A stretch of DNA of 64,000 bases from positions 5,270,001-5,334,000 of the forward strand of contig NZ_CP022736.1 in the NCBI RefSeq assembly GCF_002257565.1, written 5' to 3'. The notes under the pieces were generated by a model. That model searched no databases. It had not been told where the DNA came from and saw only the letters and a program-made list of their open reading frames with translations. Shown in pieces: positions 16,376-28,200 of the stretch; position 1 is the stretch's first letter, and the number at the start of each line of letters is the position of its first letter. Both the position numbers and the translations under genes were made by a program. The stretch comes from Herbaspirillum sp. meg3. GTDB lineage: Bacteria > Pseudomonadota > Gammaproteobacteria > Burkholderiales > Burkholderiaceae_D.

Positions 16376-17389
16376 ATGTTATTTTGTGGCATAGACCTTC
16401 ATTCAAACAACTGTTTCGTCGTCATCAGCGATGATGACGATCGGGTCCTGTATTCCAGGCGCCTGCCGAATAATTTGGATCAGATCTGCGCAGCGCTGGA
16501 TCCGTATCGAACGAACTTGTTCGGTGTGGTCGTAGAGTCGACTTACAACTGGTATTGGCTTGTAGATGGACTGATTGACGCAGGCTACCCACTGCACCTG
16601 GCCAACACTACCGCAATCAAGCAATACGATGGTCTCAAGCATCGTGGCGATGAATCAGATGCCCGCCATCTTGCGCATATTCTCCGACTGGGATTGCTGC
16701 CTGAAGGTCATATCATGCCTCAGGCTACGCGTGCAGTTCGTGACCTGGCGCGCAAGCGTATGCAACTGGTTCAGCAGCGTACGGCGCATATCGTATCGAT
16801 CGAAACCTGTTTGGCGCAGCAAACCGGAGGACGTCTCTCCACGAACGACGTGAAGCAGCTAACCGATGCACAGGTAGACGCTATGTCATTTGGCGCGGCG
16901 GAGTCGATGGGACTCAAAGCAAATCTGGCGGTGATGCAGGCACTACAAACGCAAATAGATGCTATCGAGAAAGCTTTATCGACACACTGCCGCGGTAATC
17001 CTGGATATCGGCTCCTCAAAACTGTCTCTGGTATCGGGCCTATCCTTGCCACAGTCATTCTGCTCGAAACCGGCAGCATCGAACGATTTGCCGATGTTGG
17101 TAACTATGCGTCTTATTGCCGCTGTGTGGGTAGCGTCCATGTCTCCAACGGCAAAAAGAAAGGCGAAGGCAACACGAAGAACGGAAATCGCTACCTGGCC
17201 TGGGCATACGTTGAAGCTGCCAACTTTGCGATTCGTTACTGTGAGCCGGCGCGCAAATTCTATCAACGCAAGAAAGCCAAACGCAACAGCATCGTCGCCA
17301 TTAAGGCAGTAGCGCACAAGCTGGCGCGCGCCTGCTTCCACATGTTAAAGACGGGAGAGCAGTTCTCGATTAAGCGCTGCTTTACGTAA
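16376..17389 (+). CDS. IS110-family transposase, element B
   Basis: 337-residue DEDD transposase. The RuvC-like domain starts MLFCGIDLHSNNCFVVISDDD, with the first catalytic Asp in GIDLHS; the second acidic block is HRGDESDARHLAHILRLG. The C-terminal domain shows LLKTVSGIGPILATVILLETG and ADVGNYASYCRCVGSVHVSNGKKKGEGN, then NGNRYLAWAYVEAANF. Upstream, TCAGGAGAACGGCG supplies a ribosome site. The reading frame is intact. It differs clearly from element A in all loops, so two separate insertion events are implied. Confidence 0.92.
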   Translation: MLFCGIDLHSNNCFVVISDDDDRVLYSRRLPNNLDQICAALDPYRTNLFGVVVESTYNWYWLVDGLIDAGYPLHLANTTAIKQYDGLKHRGDESDARHLAHILRLGLLPEGHIMPQATRAVRDLARKRMQLVQQRTAHIVSIETCLAQQTGGRLSTNDVKQLTDAQVDAMSFGAAESMGLKANLAVMQALQTQIDAIEKALSTHCRGNPGYRLLKTVSGIGPILATVILLETGSIERFADVGNYASYCRCVGSVHVSNGKKKGEGNTKNGNRYLAWAYVEAANFAIRYCEPARKFYQRKKAKRNSIVAIKAVAHKLARACFHMLKTGEQFSIKRCFT

Positions 17390-17783
17390 GTTTGGCAACG
17401 GCCGGTAAGCCAGTAAGTGGGTTGGACTTCGAGCCATCAAAAACTGATTGGATGCCGCGCCGTTTGCCATTGTTGTTTGTTCCGAAGGAAATGAATCGTC
17501 CGACATGCGAGCCACAAGGGTCTGGAACTGCGATGCAGAAGCCATAGAACTGTCCCACAATTGGACGCAGGTCGGTACCGAGATGCTTCTGGGGCAGTTG
17601 GACTGCCAGGGCGAAGAGAGTAGTGATGCTTCCGCTTGATCCATATGGGTGACTGGTGCGATTCACGCAACCATACACTGAAGCAAAGGGCACGAAGTCA
17701 GCCAGCAGAACATGACAGCGATGGCTTGATGAAATTGAGATATCGCGAAAGATTGCGAGTGGTAAGTTCGTACCCTTGACAAC
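17390..17783 (+). ncRNA. Predicted guide RNA region of element B
   Basis: A 394-bp non-coding 3' part lies between the transposase stop and the right inverted repeat. It is unusually long for spacer DNA, and in related elements this part is conserved and encodes the guide RNA. Short open frames here look fortuitous. Structure was not computed. Confidence 0.35.
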
Positions 17784-17793
17784 GGACGGCTAA

Positions 17794-18255
17794 TGGGTGA
17801 CCCACTTTGCTGGGAATTTTGCATCGAAAATTGACCCACGTTTGAGACACAATCCTACCTAAGCAATCAGGTAGGAGATTGGAGTGATCGACGAGGCATT
17901 ACTAGGAATTATTCGGCGCTGGCACTTACGTGACCAGATATCGCTAAGGGAGATCGCCAAGCGACTTGGCATCTCCAGGAACACCGTTAGACGTTACCTG
18001 CGCTCTGAAACTGTAGAGCCAGCCTACGCTGACCGGCGTTCAGCCAGTGCTCTGGATGTGTACACATTCAAACTATCCGCATGGCTTAAAACCGAATCCA
18101 CCAAATCTAGGAAGCAAAAGCGCAGTCTCAAGCAGATGCACGCAGACTTGTGTGTGTTGGGATTTGAAGGCTCTTATGATCGCGTTGCCGCGTTCGCCCG
18201 GCAATGGAAAGTGGATCAGTTAGACAGGGTCAATGCTGCGAGCAAAGGAACAAAG
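17794..18255 (+). mobile_element. IS21-family remnant, left end plus part of istA
   Basis: TGACCCAC occurs twice (about 17797 and 17832), as in the repeated ends of IS21-family elements, followed by a promoter-proximal stretch and the start of istA. The rest of istA and all of istB are missing, so this is a deleted remnant. Confidence 0.6.
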
Positions 18256-18315
18256 TACTACTACCACTCCCCCACACACACCGGCAAACCCAAAATACGC
18301 AGGCCGTATTTTTAG
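17884..18315 (+). pseudogene. istA: Truncated IS21 transposase IstA
   Basis: The 143-codon frame starts at GTG 17884 behind GGAG. It carries the IstA N-terminal helix-turn-helix (ISLREIAKRLGISRNTVRRYLR, described as residues about 20-41) and the segment QMHADLCVLGFEGSYDRVAAFARQWK. A normal IstA of about 500 residues would continue into the DDE catalytic core; here homology stops at about codon 124, after VNAASKGT, and the last 20 codons are unrelated low-complexity sequence. The protein is therefore non-functional as a transposase. Its break point lies about 120 bp from the end of the immunity gene of the CDI locus. Confidence 0.8.
18291..18314. terminator. Terminator hairpin downstream of the CDI immunity gene
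   Basis: AAAATACG (18292-18299), a 5-nt loop and CGTATTTT (18305-18312), with T runs readable on both strands. It lies about 65 bp downstream of the minus-strand immunity gene, so it can end the CDI transcript, and it also faces the IS21 remnant. Confidence 0.5.
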
Positions 18316-18377
18316 TTATTAAACTCACAGACACACTTGAATTGTTTTTTCAGGAACGTTCGCGATACTCATTTAGA

Positions 18378-18791
18378 TTATCCTTGATCACCTCTGAGGA
18401 CAGAGTTCAGAGAAGAGTTAATATCGTCTCCCGTAATAACTTCATCGGTTTCCTCATATCCTTCCGGTTTGTTGTAGTCGTACTCAACGTTGAATTTTCC
18501 ATTCGGATATAACGTAAATGTCAGACCCCAAATACGTTGCCCCGTTTTTCGAAGAATTTCTTGCCGAAGAAACCTGACCGCGTCCATTGATGCACGCCTT
18601 TCTTCTTTTGGCGGAGGCTCGCCCTGTTCATCAAGTTTTCCTTCATATTTTAACGACCATTCCGCAGATACCATCTGCGATAACAAACCGTACTTTGCAT
18701 TCAGAGAATCCCATTTCCTACCTGAAGGAAACTTGAGAGCGGCTGCAGCTATTTGCTCATACGAGCGACTTAGATCATCATGACTGTTCAT
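18378..18791 (-). CDS. cdiI: CDI immunity protein, YezG/DUF600 family
   Basis: 137-residue cytosolic protein. The C-terminal half GQRIWGLTFTLYPNGKF followed by NVEYDYNKPEGYEETDEV is characteristic of the YezG/DUF600 immunity family, which in Bacillus protects against LXG toxins with the same nuclease type found here. Its ATG overlaps the TGA of cdiA as ATGA (18788-18791), so the two are translationally coupled. It should bind and block the C-terminal nuclease of the incoming CdiA from sister cells. The region is AT-richer than the body of cdiA, usual for exchangeable toxin/immunity ends. Confidence 0.85.
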   Translation of the reverse strand: MNSHDDLSRSYEQIAAAALKFPSGRKWDSLNAKYGLLSQMVSAEWSLKYEGKLDEQGEPPPKEERRASMDAVRFLRQEILRKTGQRIWGLTFTLYPNGKFNVEYDYNKPEGYEETDEVITGDDINSSLNSVLRGDQG

Positions 18792-19200
18792 TGGGAGAAC
18801 TCTTTAATAATAGATTTTCCATTTACAACCATTGTGACCTCAAAGTAATTTGGTCTTACACCACCGCTTGATGGATATCCAACATCAATTTTTACCGCCA
18901 CCGTTTTCCCCGCCAGTAATTCATCGCGAAGAAAGTTTTCCATGACCTTCCAATCGCCACGATTAAGCGTCGACGCTTGAGGTACTAGATTGACGCTGTC
19001 TCCTGCGCCTCCCAAACTTGACGCGATCAAGTGACCACCGTCATCTCCCACGCAACCGCTCTTTCCGGCACAAATCTGCTGGTAAGAGTTGCGATCCATG
19101 GTATTCAGATTCAACGTACCATCAACCTTGCTTACTCTGCCCGACGCATCAGTGATGTAGGTGTGTCCATTATCCAGCACGTACGCCGTTTTAGGCATTA
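18788..19200 (-). other. Toxin domain of CdiA (DNA/RNA non-specific nuclease, NS_2 type)
   Basis: This stretch encodes about residues 3200-3335. The motif DDGGHLIA at 19020-19045 and the downstream NLVPQ and LNRGDWKVMEN match the beta-beta-alpha-metal nuclease group (Endonuclease_NS_2), in which the His is the general base and an Asn holds the metal. The YezG-type immunity gene next to it is the known partner of this nuclease class. Confidence 0.75.
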
Positions 19201-22200
19201 ACGACCCTGTAGTGCCCGTGTTTATTGCTGGATCCCAGTTCCCTTTGGCACCGGCTGGAACTTCTACCACACGCTCAACTTTAGCATTCTTGGCTAGTTT
19301 TTCAATATCTACAATCTCATCCGATATCCGAGTAATCTTCTTGATTGTGCCTGCACCGCCTCCCGTCGGCATATTGAGCACTAGTTCAGCAGCCGCTTTG
19401 GCCACTGCCGCCCCGTCGCCCGTCTCATAGGCTTGGGCCAATTTTTCACGTTGCATCGGTGACATTGCTCCGAACAATTGAGGCCAATTGTTCGCATCAC
19501 TCAGAAAGTCCCAGGCGGCACCAGCTGCTTGCTTAATTTCTGTCTGCGCTTTTGGATCTCCCGTTAGTGCTTTGAAGCCAGAATACAACGCACCTCCCAT
19601 CGCGTTGACACTGTCCAGTACGCTTTCTGCAGCCCCTTTCCCGATATTCCAGACCGTATAGTCCCCCATGGTCTGTTGCGCCAGAGTGAGCGTCTCATCT
19701 CGCTCGCTCGCATATACCGTAGTGATTCCAGGTTGGACGTTGAGGTTTGCACGGATATATCCCGCCGCTGCCTGGCGAACATCATTGAAGATTACAGTGC
19801 AAGATGGGGTACTCTTTCCCTCACAGGCTTGAAGTTCAATGTTGCGCTGTTTATCGAGAGCTTCTAACGATTTGAGCTCAGACTCACAAGAGCTATCGCA
19901 TTTTCCAAGTAGCCGCTTATCTTGAAGCTGATTTAATCTCAATGCTTCCATGTGTTTGAGATAATTGTTCGTCGCCGCATTTGTCGCAATATTCCCACCG
20001 ACGACCGTATCAAGCGTAGTCCCTCCAGTGAGTCCCCCCAAGACCATCCCTGCAGCCGTCGATAGGGCAATTACTGTATTGAGTTGACTGGAGGTCAGTT
20101 TTTCCGGATGGAATTTACCATCGGCATCATAAGCATCCGGATACAACTCTCGACTGATTGCCTGCGCAGCCAGTTCTCCTACGGCGCCAGCGACGGCACC
20201 GGCTCCGGCGCTACCGCCATTCGCTGCCGCGAGGATGCCGCCCAACACTGCATGGCTTAATACCTGCGCAGTCTTGTTCTCATTGCCAGGCTGTGAGAAA
20301 TAGTCGCCGATAGCATTGGCAAGATAAGGAGCACTCGCGTTAGCCACCAGTTGTCCCGCGCTCTGCCCCGCGAACCCGCCGACCAACAAGGCCGTCACGG
20401 TTTTGAGGGCCTGAGTGTAGTCGCCAGTCGGCCCCCAGTTTTTCGCACTTTCCGCGTCGCCACGCTTAGTGGCAGCTGTGGCCATATCACCGGCAATTTG
20501 CGCGCTAGTAGCAATCACCGTGTTGGCAGCCGCAGCCATGGCCTGCTGTTCCTTCATCACGTTTCTTAAGTCCGGCAAGGCCTCAATTGCGGTATGCGCC
20601 GTCGCCAGATCGGTGTGTGCCCCAAGACCGGCGGCGCTGCTCGTGGCTTGGCCACCGATGATGATCTTGCCGTCGGTTAAGGTCCCGTAAGTTGTAGAAC
20701 TAGCACTATCACTATCTTGCAACATGATGCCGGGAGTCAAATTGGGACTTGGGGCCCCCTTGCTGTCCTGTGACTTTGCGCCAGCCTCACTGGCATTTTG
20801 TGTAGAGGTACCGCCTGTGCTATCGGCCTTTTTAAGGCTGCCACCAAAACTTCCCGAAACACTCATCGTGTCCGCCGAGTATTCCATCTTGTTAGCGATG
20901 TCCTCGAAGCTGATCGCTTTGGCGCTCAGATCTGAGTTACCCGCGTTACTGCTGGCGATGGCTCCACCTTTTAGGGCGACGGTGTCCGCGGTGACGTGGT
21001 AACCACCATTGCCAGCGAACAAACCCGACTGTTGATTCACAAAGCTGCTACTACCGTTGGCTGTCGACTGCGACAGGCTGCCGGAAGCTTCCCAGGCAGT
21101 CCCGAAGGAGATCTGCACGCGACCGCCGATACTACTCTGCTCACTATGCTGCGTGATCTGGTCTTGCACTGATTCAATCGTCAGCTTGCCGCCGGTGAGA
21201 GCATTGACGGTATCTGCATGGACGGTGGCACCTTTGAGCGTCGTGTCGCCTTGCGATTTGAGAGCGACGGTATCGCCGCTCAATTGCGTGTTGCTGTTGG
21301 TGAGCGCGTTGTAGTCGTAACGGCCGTTACCGATGTTGGCGCTGATGTAGGCGTAAACACCGGTTTTGGCGCCAACCGAGAAGCCAACGCCGATTTCGGC
21401 ACCAGCGCTGTGGTTGTCGCCATTGCTGACGACAGTACTCCGAGCGGCATCGAGCAGAATTTCACGTGCTGAATCCAAGGTCAGGGTGCTGCCGGCGGCG
21501 ACGCTGGCTCCGGTGGCGTGGATATCACCCTCAGTACTCGTGAGGGTGACGTTGCCACCACCCTGGATGGTGCTTCCCTGGGCCTGCGTATAGCGAGTGT
21601 GGTCTTCGCTGTTGGCGGTGGCGAAACCGACCCCGACTTCACCTTTGATCAGGTCGCCACTACCTCCTTGTCCGGCGAGAGCGCTGGCAACGCTAGCGAT
21701 CTGATACCCATTCGCCGCCGCTGCCAGGCCTTGCATGGCTTGTAGGCGGCCATCAGACTTCTTGGCATTCTCGATGTTGTTAGCGAGGTCAATCAGCGGT
21801 GAGCTGATGCGTGCGAATGCGCCGATCTTGAGACTCTCGCTGTTTTGATCATTGCTGCCGGTGTTGTCAGCCGTGTTGATGGTGATGGCCTTGGCATTGA
21901 TGTCGATGTTGTTTGCTGCCAGAACGTTGCTGGCAGTCTGGGTATAGCTATCACCGGCGCGCAGGTTGACGTTACCTAGCAAGCTACCGACATTGCTGGC
22001 GACCTGGGTGACGCCGCTGTTGTCGTCTTGACTCTTCTCGGTGTGGTAGCCCGAGAAGCGCTCAGTGTCAGAGATCACGACTTTGCCGATAGCCTGGTTA
22101 TTGCTGCGATTGGCATTGGCGAGAATATCCTGGCCGCTTTGAATGGTGAGATTCTTGGCCGCGCTGATACTGAGATCACCATTGGCGACCAAATTGGCGG

Positions 22201-25200
22201 CAGTGAGGGTGATGTCGCCTTGGGTCGTCGACAGCGAGGCAGTGCGGCCAGCCGAGAGACTGGTGCCCATGACGGTAGTGGTGGTGCCGTCGCCCTTGCC
22301 ATTGTTGTTGAACATCCCGACCGGCAAGGTGCCGCGATTGTCCAGACTCCAGCCTTTGGCGATGTTGGTCTGCCCCTGAGTTTCATAGCTGCGCGCGACA
22401 TCGAGCGTGATGTTGTCTTTTGCGATCAACAAGGCGTCGCCTGCCGCACTCATCGCAGTGCCCTGGCTGGTGATACTGCCGTCGGTAGCAAGCAGAGTCA
22501 GGTTATTACCGGCCGTGAGAGTGCTGACCTTGGCGCTGCTGGTGGCATAGTCCTGGTTGCTGTTAGCGCTGCGTGATCCGGCTTGCACTACAACAGCCGT
22601 GGTAGCGGCCGAAACACCATCGGCCGTGGCATCGGCACGTTTCGTGGCCTGTCCGAGGAAGCTGGTGCTGGGGTTGCCGCGAGCGCTTTGCTGATAGGCA
22701 TTTTTGAAGGCTGCGAGAGGGTTATACGTTATTCCAACCGAGAAACCACTAGAGCTGCTCTCTTGCGTGCTGTGCTCGACGCTGGTGTTTTGTGCAGCAC
22801 TAAGATCGATGCTTTTTCCAATCAGCGTGAGGTTGTTACCGGCACCGATATCGGAGGCAGTGACGCGCAATTGCTGACCCGCCTGAATTTGTGTATTTCC
22901 ATTGAGGGAGACAATGGTTGACCCTTGCTGAGTCACCATCTCCGAACTACTCTCACCGTTGGCACTAGTTTTACTGTAACCAATGCTCGCGACACCAGCA
23001 CCGAAACTCGCGCCAAAACCGGATTTTCTCTCGCTATATTGGTGGACTTCTTCGAATCTTTCGGCAGCGGCAGAAATCGTCACGTTATTGACTGCGGAGA
23101 GCGTGGTATCTGCGTTTGATACGATATTGCTGCCGATGATGTTCAGGTCTTTCCCCGCCTGAATCACGACACTGTCCCCACTCAGGTTGCTACCAACGGC
23201 ATCCGAATAAGCTTGTTTCCCGTAGCCAGTACTACTCCTGCTAGATAAGAAGCTCTTGGACGAGCTCGTGGCATATTCGCTATAACTACGGAACGCATCC
23301 TCAGATACGACGTTGATATTCCCGCTAGCAGCAACGCTGAGCTCCTTGCCCGCGCTAATGTTGCTAGCGGCGATTTTTACATCTGCGTTTTCCAGCACGC
23401 CTGCCTTGATGCTGAGTCCATCAGCAGCGCCTATCTGGCTAGCGACCACATCTATGGCTTGGCTTTCAAATTGCGCAAAAGAACGGGATTGGGAGCGAGT
23501 CCTTACTGATTCGGACTCATTAAGAGCAGCACCAATCGTAACGGAACGACCCGCCAGGATTGAGCCGCTACCACTACCATCTGTGCCAATAGCGACTTGG
23601 GCCGCAGTCATACTGACATCTCGTTGTGCGACGATCTGGAGATCGCCGCCAGCACTTACCGTTGCGCCAACGTTATTGGTGCTCTTGTCGTGCCCGACAT
23701 AGCCATTGAAATTGATGTCATAGGTACTGCCGGTCTTAACCGTGCTCAGATTGATGTCACGTCCGGCGTTCAAGGTGAGAGCGCCTGCACCAGCATCGCC
23801 AGATCGTCCGCTTGTCAGCGCAGCCCCGACGTTGTTGATATCTACTCCGGCAGTGATTGTCAGATTTTTTCCGGCCGTAATATCGGCTGCATTTGAAAGA
23901 GAAGTAAAGCTGCCGCTAGTCTGGCCATTCGCATAAGTCTGCTGGACGGTAAGAGTTTCGTTGCGGACACTGCCACCCGCGCTGATGACGATGTCATCGC
24001 CACGAATGCTACCGCCCAGATTAGCCAGATCATTCGAGGCGACCAGCACTGTACGCCCCGTACCATCGGCCCGCCCGTCGATCATGCCCCCCTTGTTGGT
24101 GATGTTGGCGGCCTGGATCGTGACATTAGAACCACTGACCAGGGCGCCGGTGTTCTGAAGCGCACTGTCGTCCAGATGCGCCAGATAGACGCGCGGTACC
24201 AGGACATCCTGGGTACTACCATCTGGCAACGTAACGGTTTGGCTGACCAGCCAGACGATATCGCTGGTCAGATGACTAACCTGGTCAGGTGTCAGCTCTA
24301 CGCCGGGGCGCAAGTTCCAGGCTTGCGCTGTACTGACACCATTGCTAAGTAATTTTTGATATTGACTGTCGTCGCTGGCGGCACCGGTGACCTTGCCGGT
24401 AAGTTGTGCGATCTGCTCCCGCACTAGGCGTTGCTCATAGTAGCCGTCACCCAAACGCTTCTGCACCGTGCTTGGATCCACATTCAGCGCGGTCAGCAGA
24501 TAGTCGCTGCTCAACCAGGTACGATGATCGGTGAACTGCGAACGCGTTTCTAGCAGATAACTGGCGCTTGTGGATGGTCGGAACAGTACGCCCGGCCGAA
24601 TCGGTACCGGCACATTTCCGTTTTGTGGGAAGAGCGCGCCAGCGGGGAATCCGCTCATCGTCGGAAGGCCCGCCCCCGAAGGCAGCGTGCCGCCGGTTGG
24701 CGCATTGCTGCCGGGGCGTGTGGCAACGCTCCCCAGCATGCCGCCGATCGACTGACCACTTCCGGTAGCCGGAGCAATATCGTTACGAATATTGGCAGCG
24801 CTGCCTGCGGAAAGATCGGCATTGCTGAAATTGTTTGCTACGATGGTGACGCCACCGTTGCCTACAATCGCTCCCTGAGTTGTACCAATCACTTCGGAGA
24901 TATCCGGCATGCTGTAGGCAGTGACAACGCCCCCTGTCGTCGTGAAGGTGCCGTCAAAGCTGTGCCTGCGATACAAGGTTTGCCCAAGATTGGAGATGTT
25001 TGCGTTAGCTCCGCCCAACCACAAGCTGCCATTCACCACAATATTGCTGAATTCGTTGCTCAACGACTGGCCGATGTTGATACGCGCGTTACCACCGGCG
25101 CGAATCTCCGCAACGGCACCGGCGCCGCTCGCCAGCCTGTCTTCGGTGGCCGTGTGATGCGCATTGCGGGTGAGCTCCAGCGCATCATGTTGTTGCGCGA

Positions 25201-28200
25201 GATAGCGTTGAGTGTCCCGCCGGAAGATGGTGTTGGGATCGGTATAGTCTTGCTCTGCCACGAACCTGATGCAGTTTGTGGTGCAATTCCCATATTGGTT
25301 CGAGTAGCCGGGCATCGGTTCCCAGTTGACGTCGCTACGACCATCGCGCGGATCATCGCCTCCGGCAACCTTGTCAGGGTTACTGACATTGCCGCTTTGT
25401 GCTGTGAAATACACTACGCGCGTACCGTCCGTGGCGCTCCCACGGCTGATCTGTCCGAAGCTGGCCCAGTTGGAAGAAATACCTTTATAGAAGACACTGT
25501 CGTCGGCGTGCGTTCTGATGACTGCACGACCAATTACATAGCCATCCGGCGTAATGATGTTCTTGGTCTCCAGCACATCGGCCGGATTGACATACAAGAT
25601 CTCATAGGCGTTGAAATTCGATGAGTCGGGCTTGTAGTACATCTGGTTGCCGCCGTTGTGCCACCATGACGGCGCTCGCATTGCGTACGTCTCGTCGAGC
25701 GTCTGCACCGTAGTCACCCCCACACCGCTGCGGGTATTACGCAAATTGACGGCTGCCAACTCCATGTTGCCGCCAGCTTCGATGATCGAATCTTCGTTAG
25801 TGATCTGCGCCGTGCCGTTTACCAGACCGTTTGCATCACGTTGGTCATTAGCACCGATCGCCATGCTGCCGGCGCTGTAAATGACCGCATTGTTGCGATT
25901 GGAAAGAGCATTCGTCACCCACAGCGACATGCTGTTGCCGCCACCCAGCAAAGCATTGTTGCCGGTATTGTTCAACGTCTGTGCGCGCACGACCAGATCG
26001 CCACCCAGAATAACGCCCGTGTTATCGACGGTTGGTGCGGTGATATCCAGCAGATTTCTCGAACTGATTTCGCCAGCGTTGGTAAGGGTACCGCTACCGT
26101 TGATGGTGATCGCATCTGCCTGGATCGCGGCCGTATTGAGATTGCTGATTTGCGCTGCTGACAATGACAGCGTTCCCGCTCGCAATTGTCCGGCGTTGGA
26201 ATAGTTGCCGGCCAGGTTCAAGACCATATTTCCGTTGGCGGCGAAGGCGGCCGCCGAGGACTGGCGGAAGCCGCTACGAGAAGCCAACGAAGCAGCCGCC
26301 TGGGCACCGATGCTACCGTCGTTCACTACATCTTGCGCAGAAATGCTCAGGGTCTTCGCTGTGATGGCACCTGTCCCCGTGTTGCTTAGTTGTCCATCGG
26401 CGATCAGCGATGCTGTGCCGCTAGAAGCCTGGATCTTTCCATCGTTGTACAGCGATGCACCTGCGTTACGCGCAGTCAGGTTCACGTCGCTTTGTGCGGC
26501 AATGGTGCCGCTGTTGCGTATGCTGCCGTTGGCATTCAGCGTCGATGCACCGGCCGTGGCAGTGATGGTGCCGTTGTTAGTTACGGCCACGTCGCTTCCT
26601 GCAAACGTGCCGCGGGCAAGATTGGCGGCGTCAACGTCTACCGCCTGCGTTGCCGTGATCGTACCGCTGTTGGTGGCGCGTCCGTCAGCGCCCAATTGCG
26701 CCTGACCGTTTGCAGCCTGGATACTGCCGCCGTTGTCGATATCAAATTGACTACCTGCGAACGGCTGGCCGGATGCATTGCGCGCGGCAATGATCACGCC
26801 ATTCTGGCCCATCACAGCGCCGGTATTGGTCACGCCACCGTCGACAGTGAGCTGGACGGTGCCAGCGCTCGCACCAATATCCCCCGTATTGCGCACCCCA
26901 TAGCGGCCATCAATACCATTGCTTCCCGATCCGCTTGCAACACGTATAGCTACGCCATCTCTGGCAAGAATTTTTCCGCCATTATCGACAGCGCCGGTAA
27001 TCGCAAGGGAGATGGCACCACCGGCTACGCTGATCGTGCCGCCATTGCGCAGGCCTGCCTGCCCCGCAGCCGCCCCTATGTGGCGTGCAGCAATGTCAAC
27101 CGCTGCCTGGCCAATCATGGAACCGGCATTGTCGATGCTGCCGTCCGCATCAATCTTTACCTGCCCCTGGATCGCGCTCATACTGCCACGGTTGTTCACA
27201 TTGGCTGGCGCACCGGTAGCGCCGGACAAATCCAGACGTACATCATTGCGCGCGACCATGCTGCCCGCGTTATCAATACCTCCGTTGGTATTGACTGCAA
27301 TGCTTCCGTTGACTGCACTCAAGGTGCCGTCATTGTGCAACGCAGGAATTCCATTCGGATTCTGCAATTGTGCCGTGATATTGATATTGCTCTGAGCAGT
27401 CATCGAACCGCTATTGTCGACAGCACCGCTTGCGGCAACGGTAACGTCGCCGTTGGCAGCCGCAATGCTGCCGGCATTGTTGACATCAGTGCTTGTAAGA
27501 CGAACATCAGTCTGGGCAAGAATGGTGCCGCTGTTGTCGACCTTTCCATTGGCGACGACGTCGACCGCACTTCCTGCTGCGCTCAACGTTCCACTGTTGT
27601 GTACATCCTGCCCAGTGGCGCCGATGGAAGTCTGGGCCGTTACCGCACCTCCATTGTCGATTCGACCGTCGGTACTCAAGGTAACGTCGGACGTTGCTGC
27701 GGTGATGCTGCCTGTATTGATTACACCGTGGGCGGAGCTAGCGGCCACGCCAGCCGATTGGATGCGTATCTTGTCCTGGGCATTCAGGGTGCCGCTATTT
27801 TCAATGCGGCCATCAGCCGTCAGCGAGACTTCACCAATGGCGGCGCCGATATTGCCGGCATTGCGCATACCCACGCCGGATTCGGTGCCCACAAGGAAAA
27901 TCTTGTTGGCATACATTCCACCTAGCTGTGCCACGTCGACGCCGAACGCCGGCGCAGCATCTTGCGCGGCGATGGGCGTCACTTGTGTGTGATCCGCATT
28001 GACTCGATTCGCACCCACGGTCACATGCAATTCCTTCGCCCAGATACCTGCGTTTACTTCTGTGGCGCGCGCAATGATCTCGGTATAGTCGGACTGCACA
28101 TCGTTCAGTCCAGCCCCTTCGATCTTGACTCGTCCGCCACGTACCACATAACCGTCAAGATTGCCGCCATTCATGATGACTTCGCCGGTGGTGAGAGTAG

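Larger units (their letters stand above)
16304..17792 (+). mobile_element. IS110-family insertion sequence, second type (element B)
   Basis: A 9-bp inverted repeat TAGCCGTCC (16304-16312) and GGACGGCTA (17784-17792) encloses a transposase gene unrelated at close range to element A. A small hairpin CTCGGC-AAGC-GCCGAG lies just inside the left end (16316-16331). The element begins only 26 bp after element A and ends next to the IS21 remnant. Confidence 0.65.

Noticed and set aside
26100..27870. CRISPR-like or tandem DNA repeats in cdiA
   Set aside because: The periodicity is at protein level (haemagglutinin repeats); DNA units are diverged and have no spacer structure.
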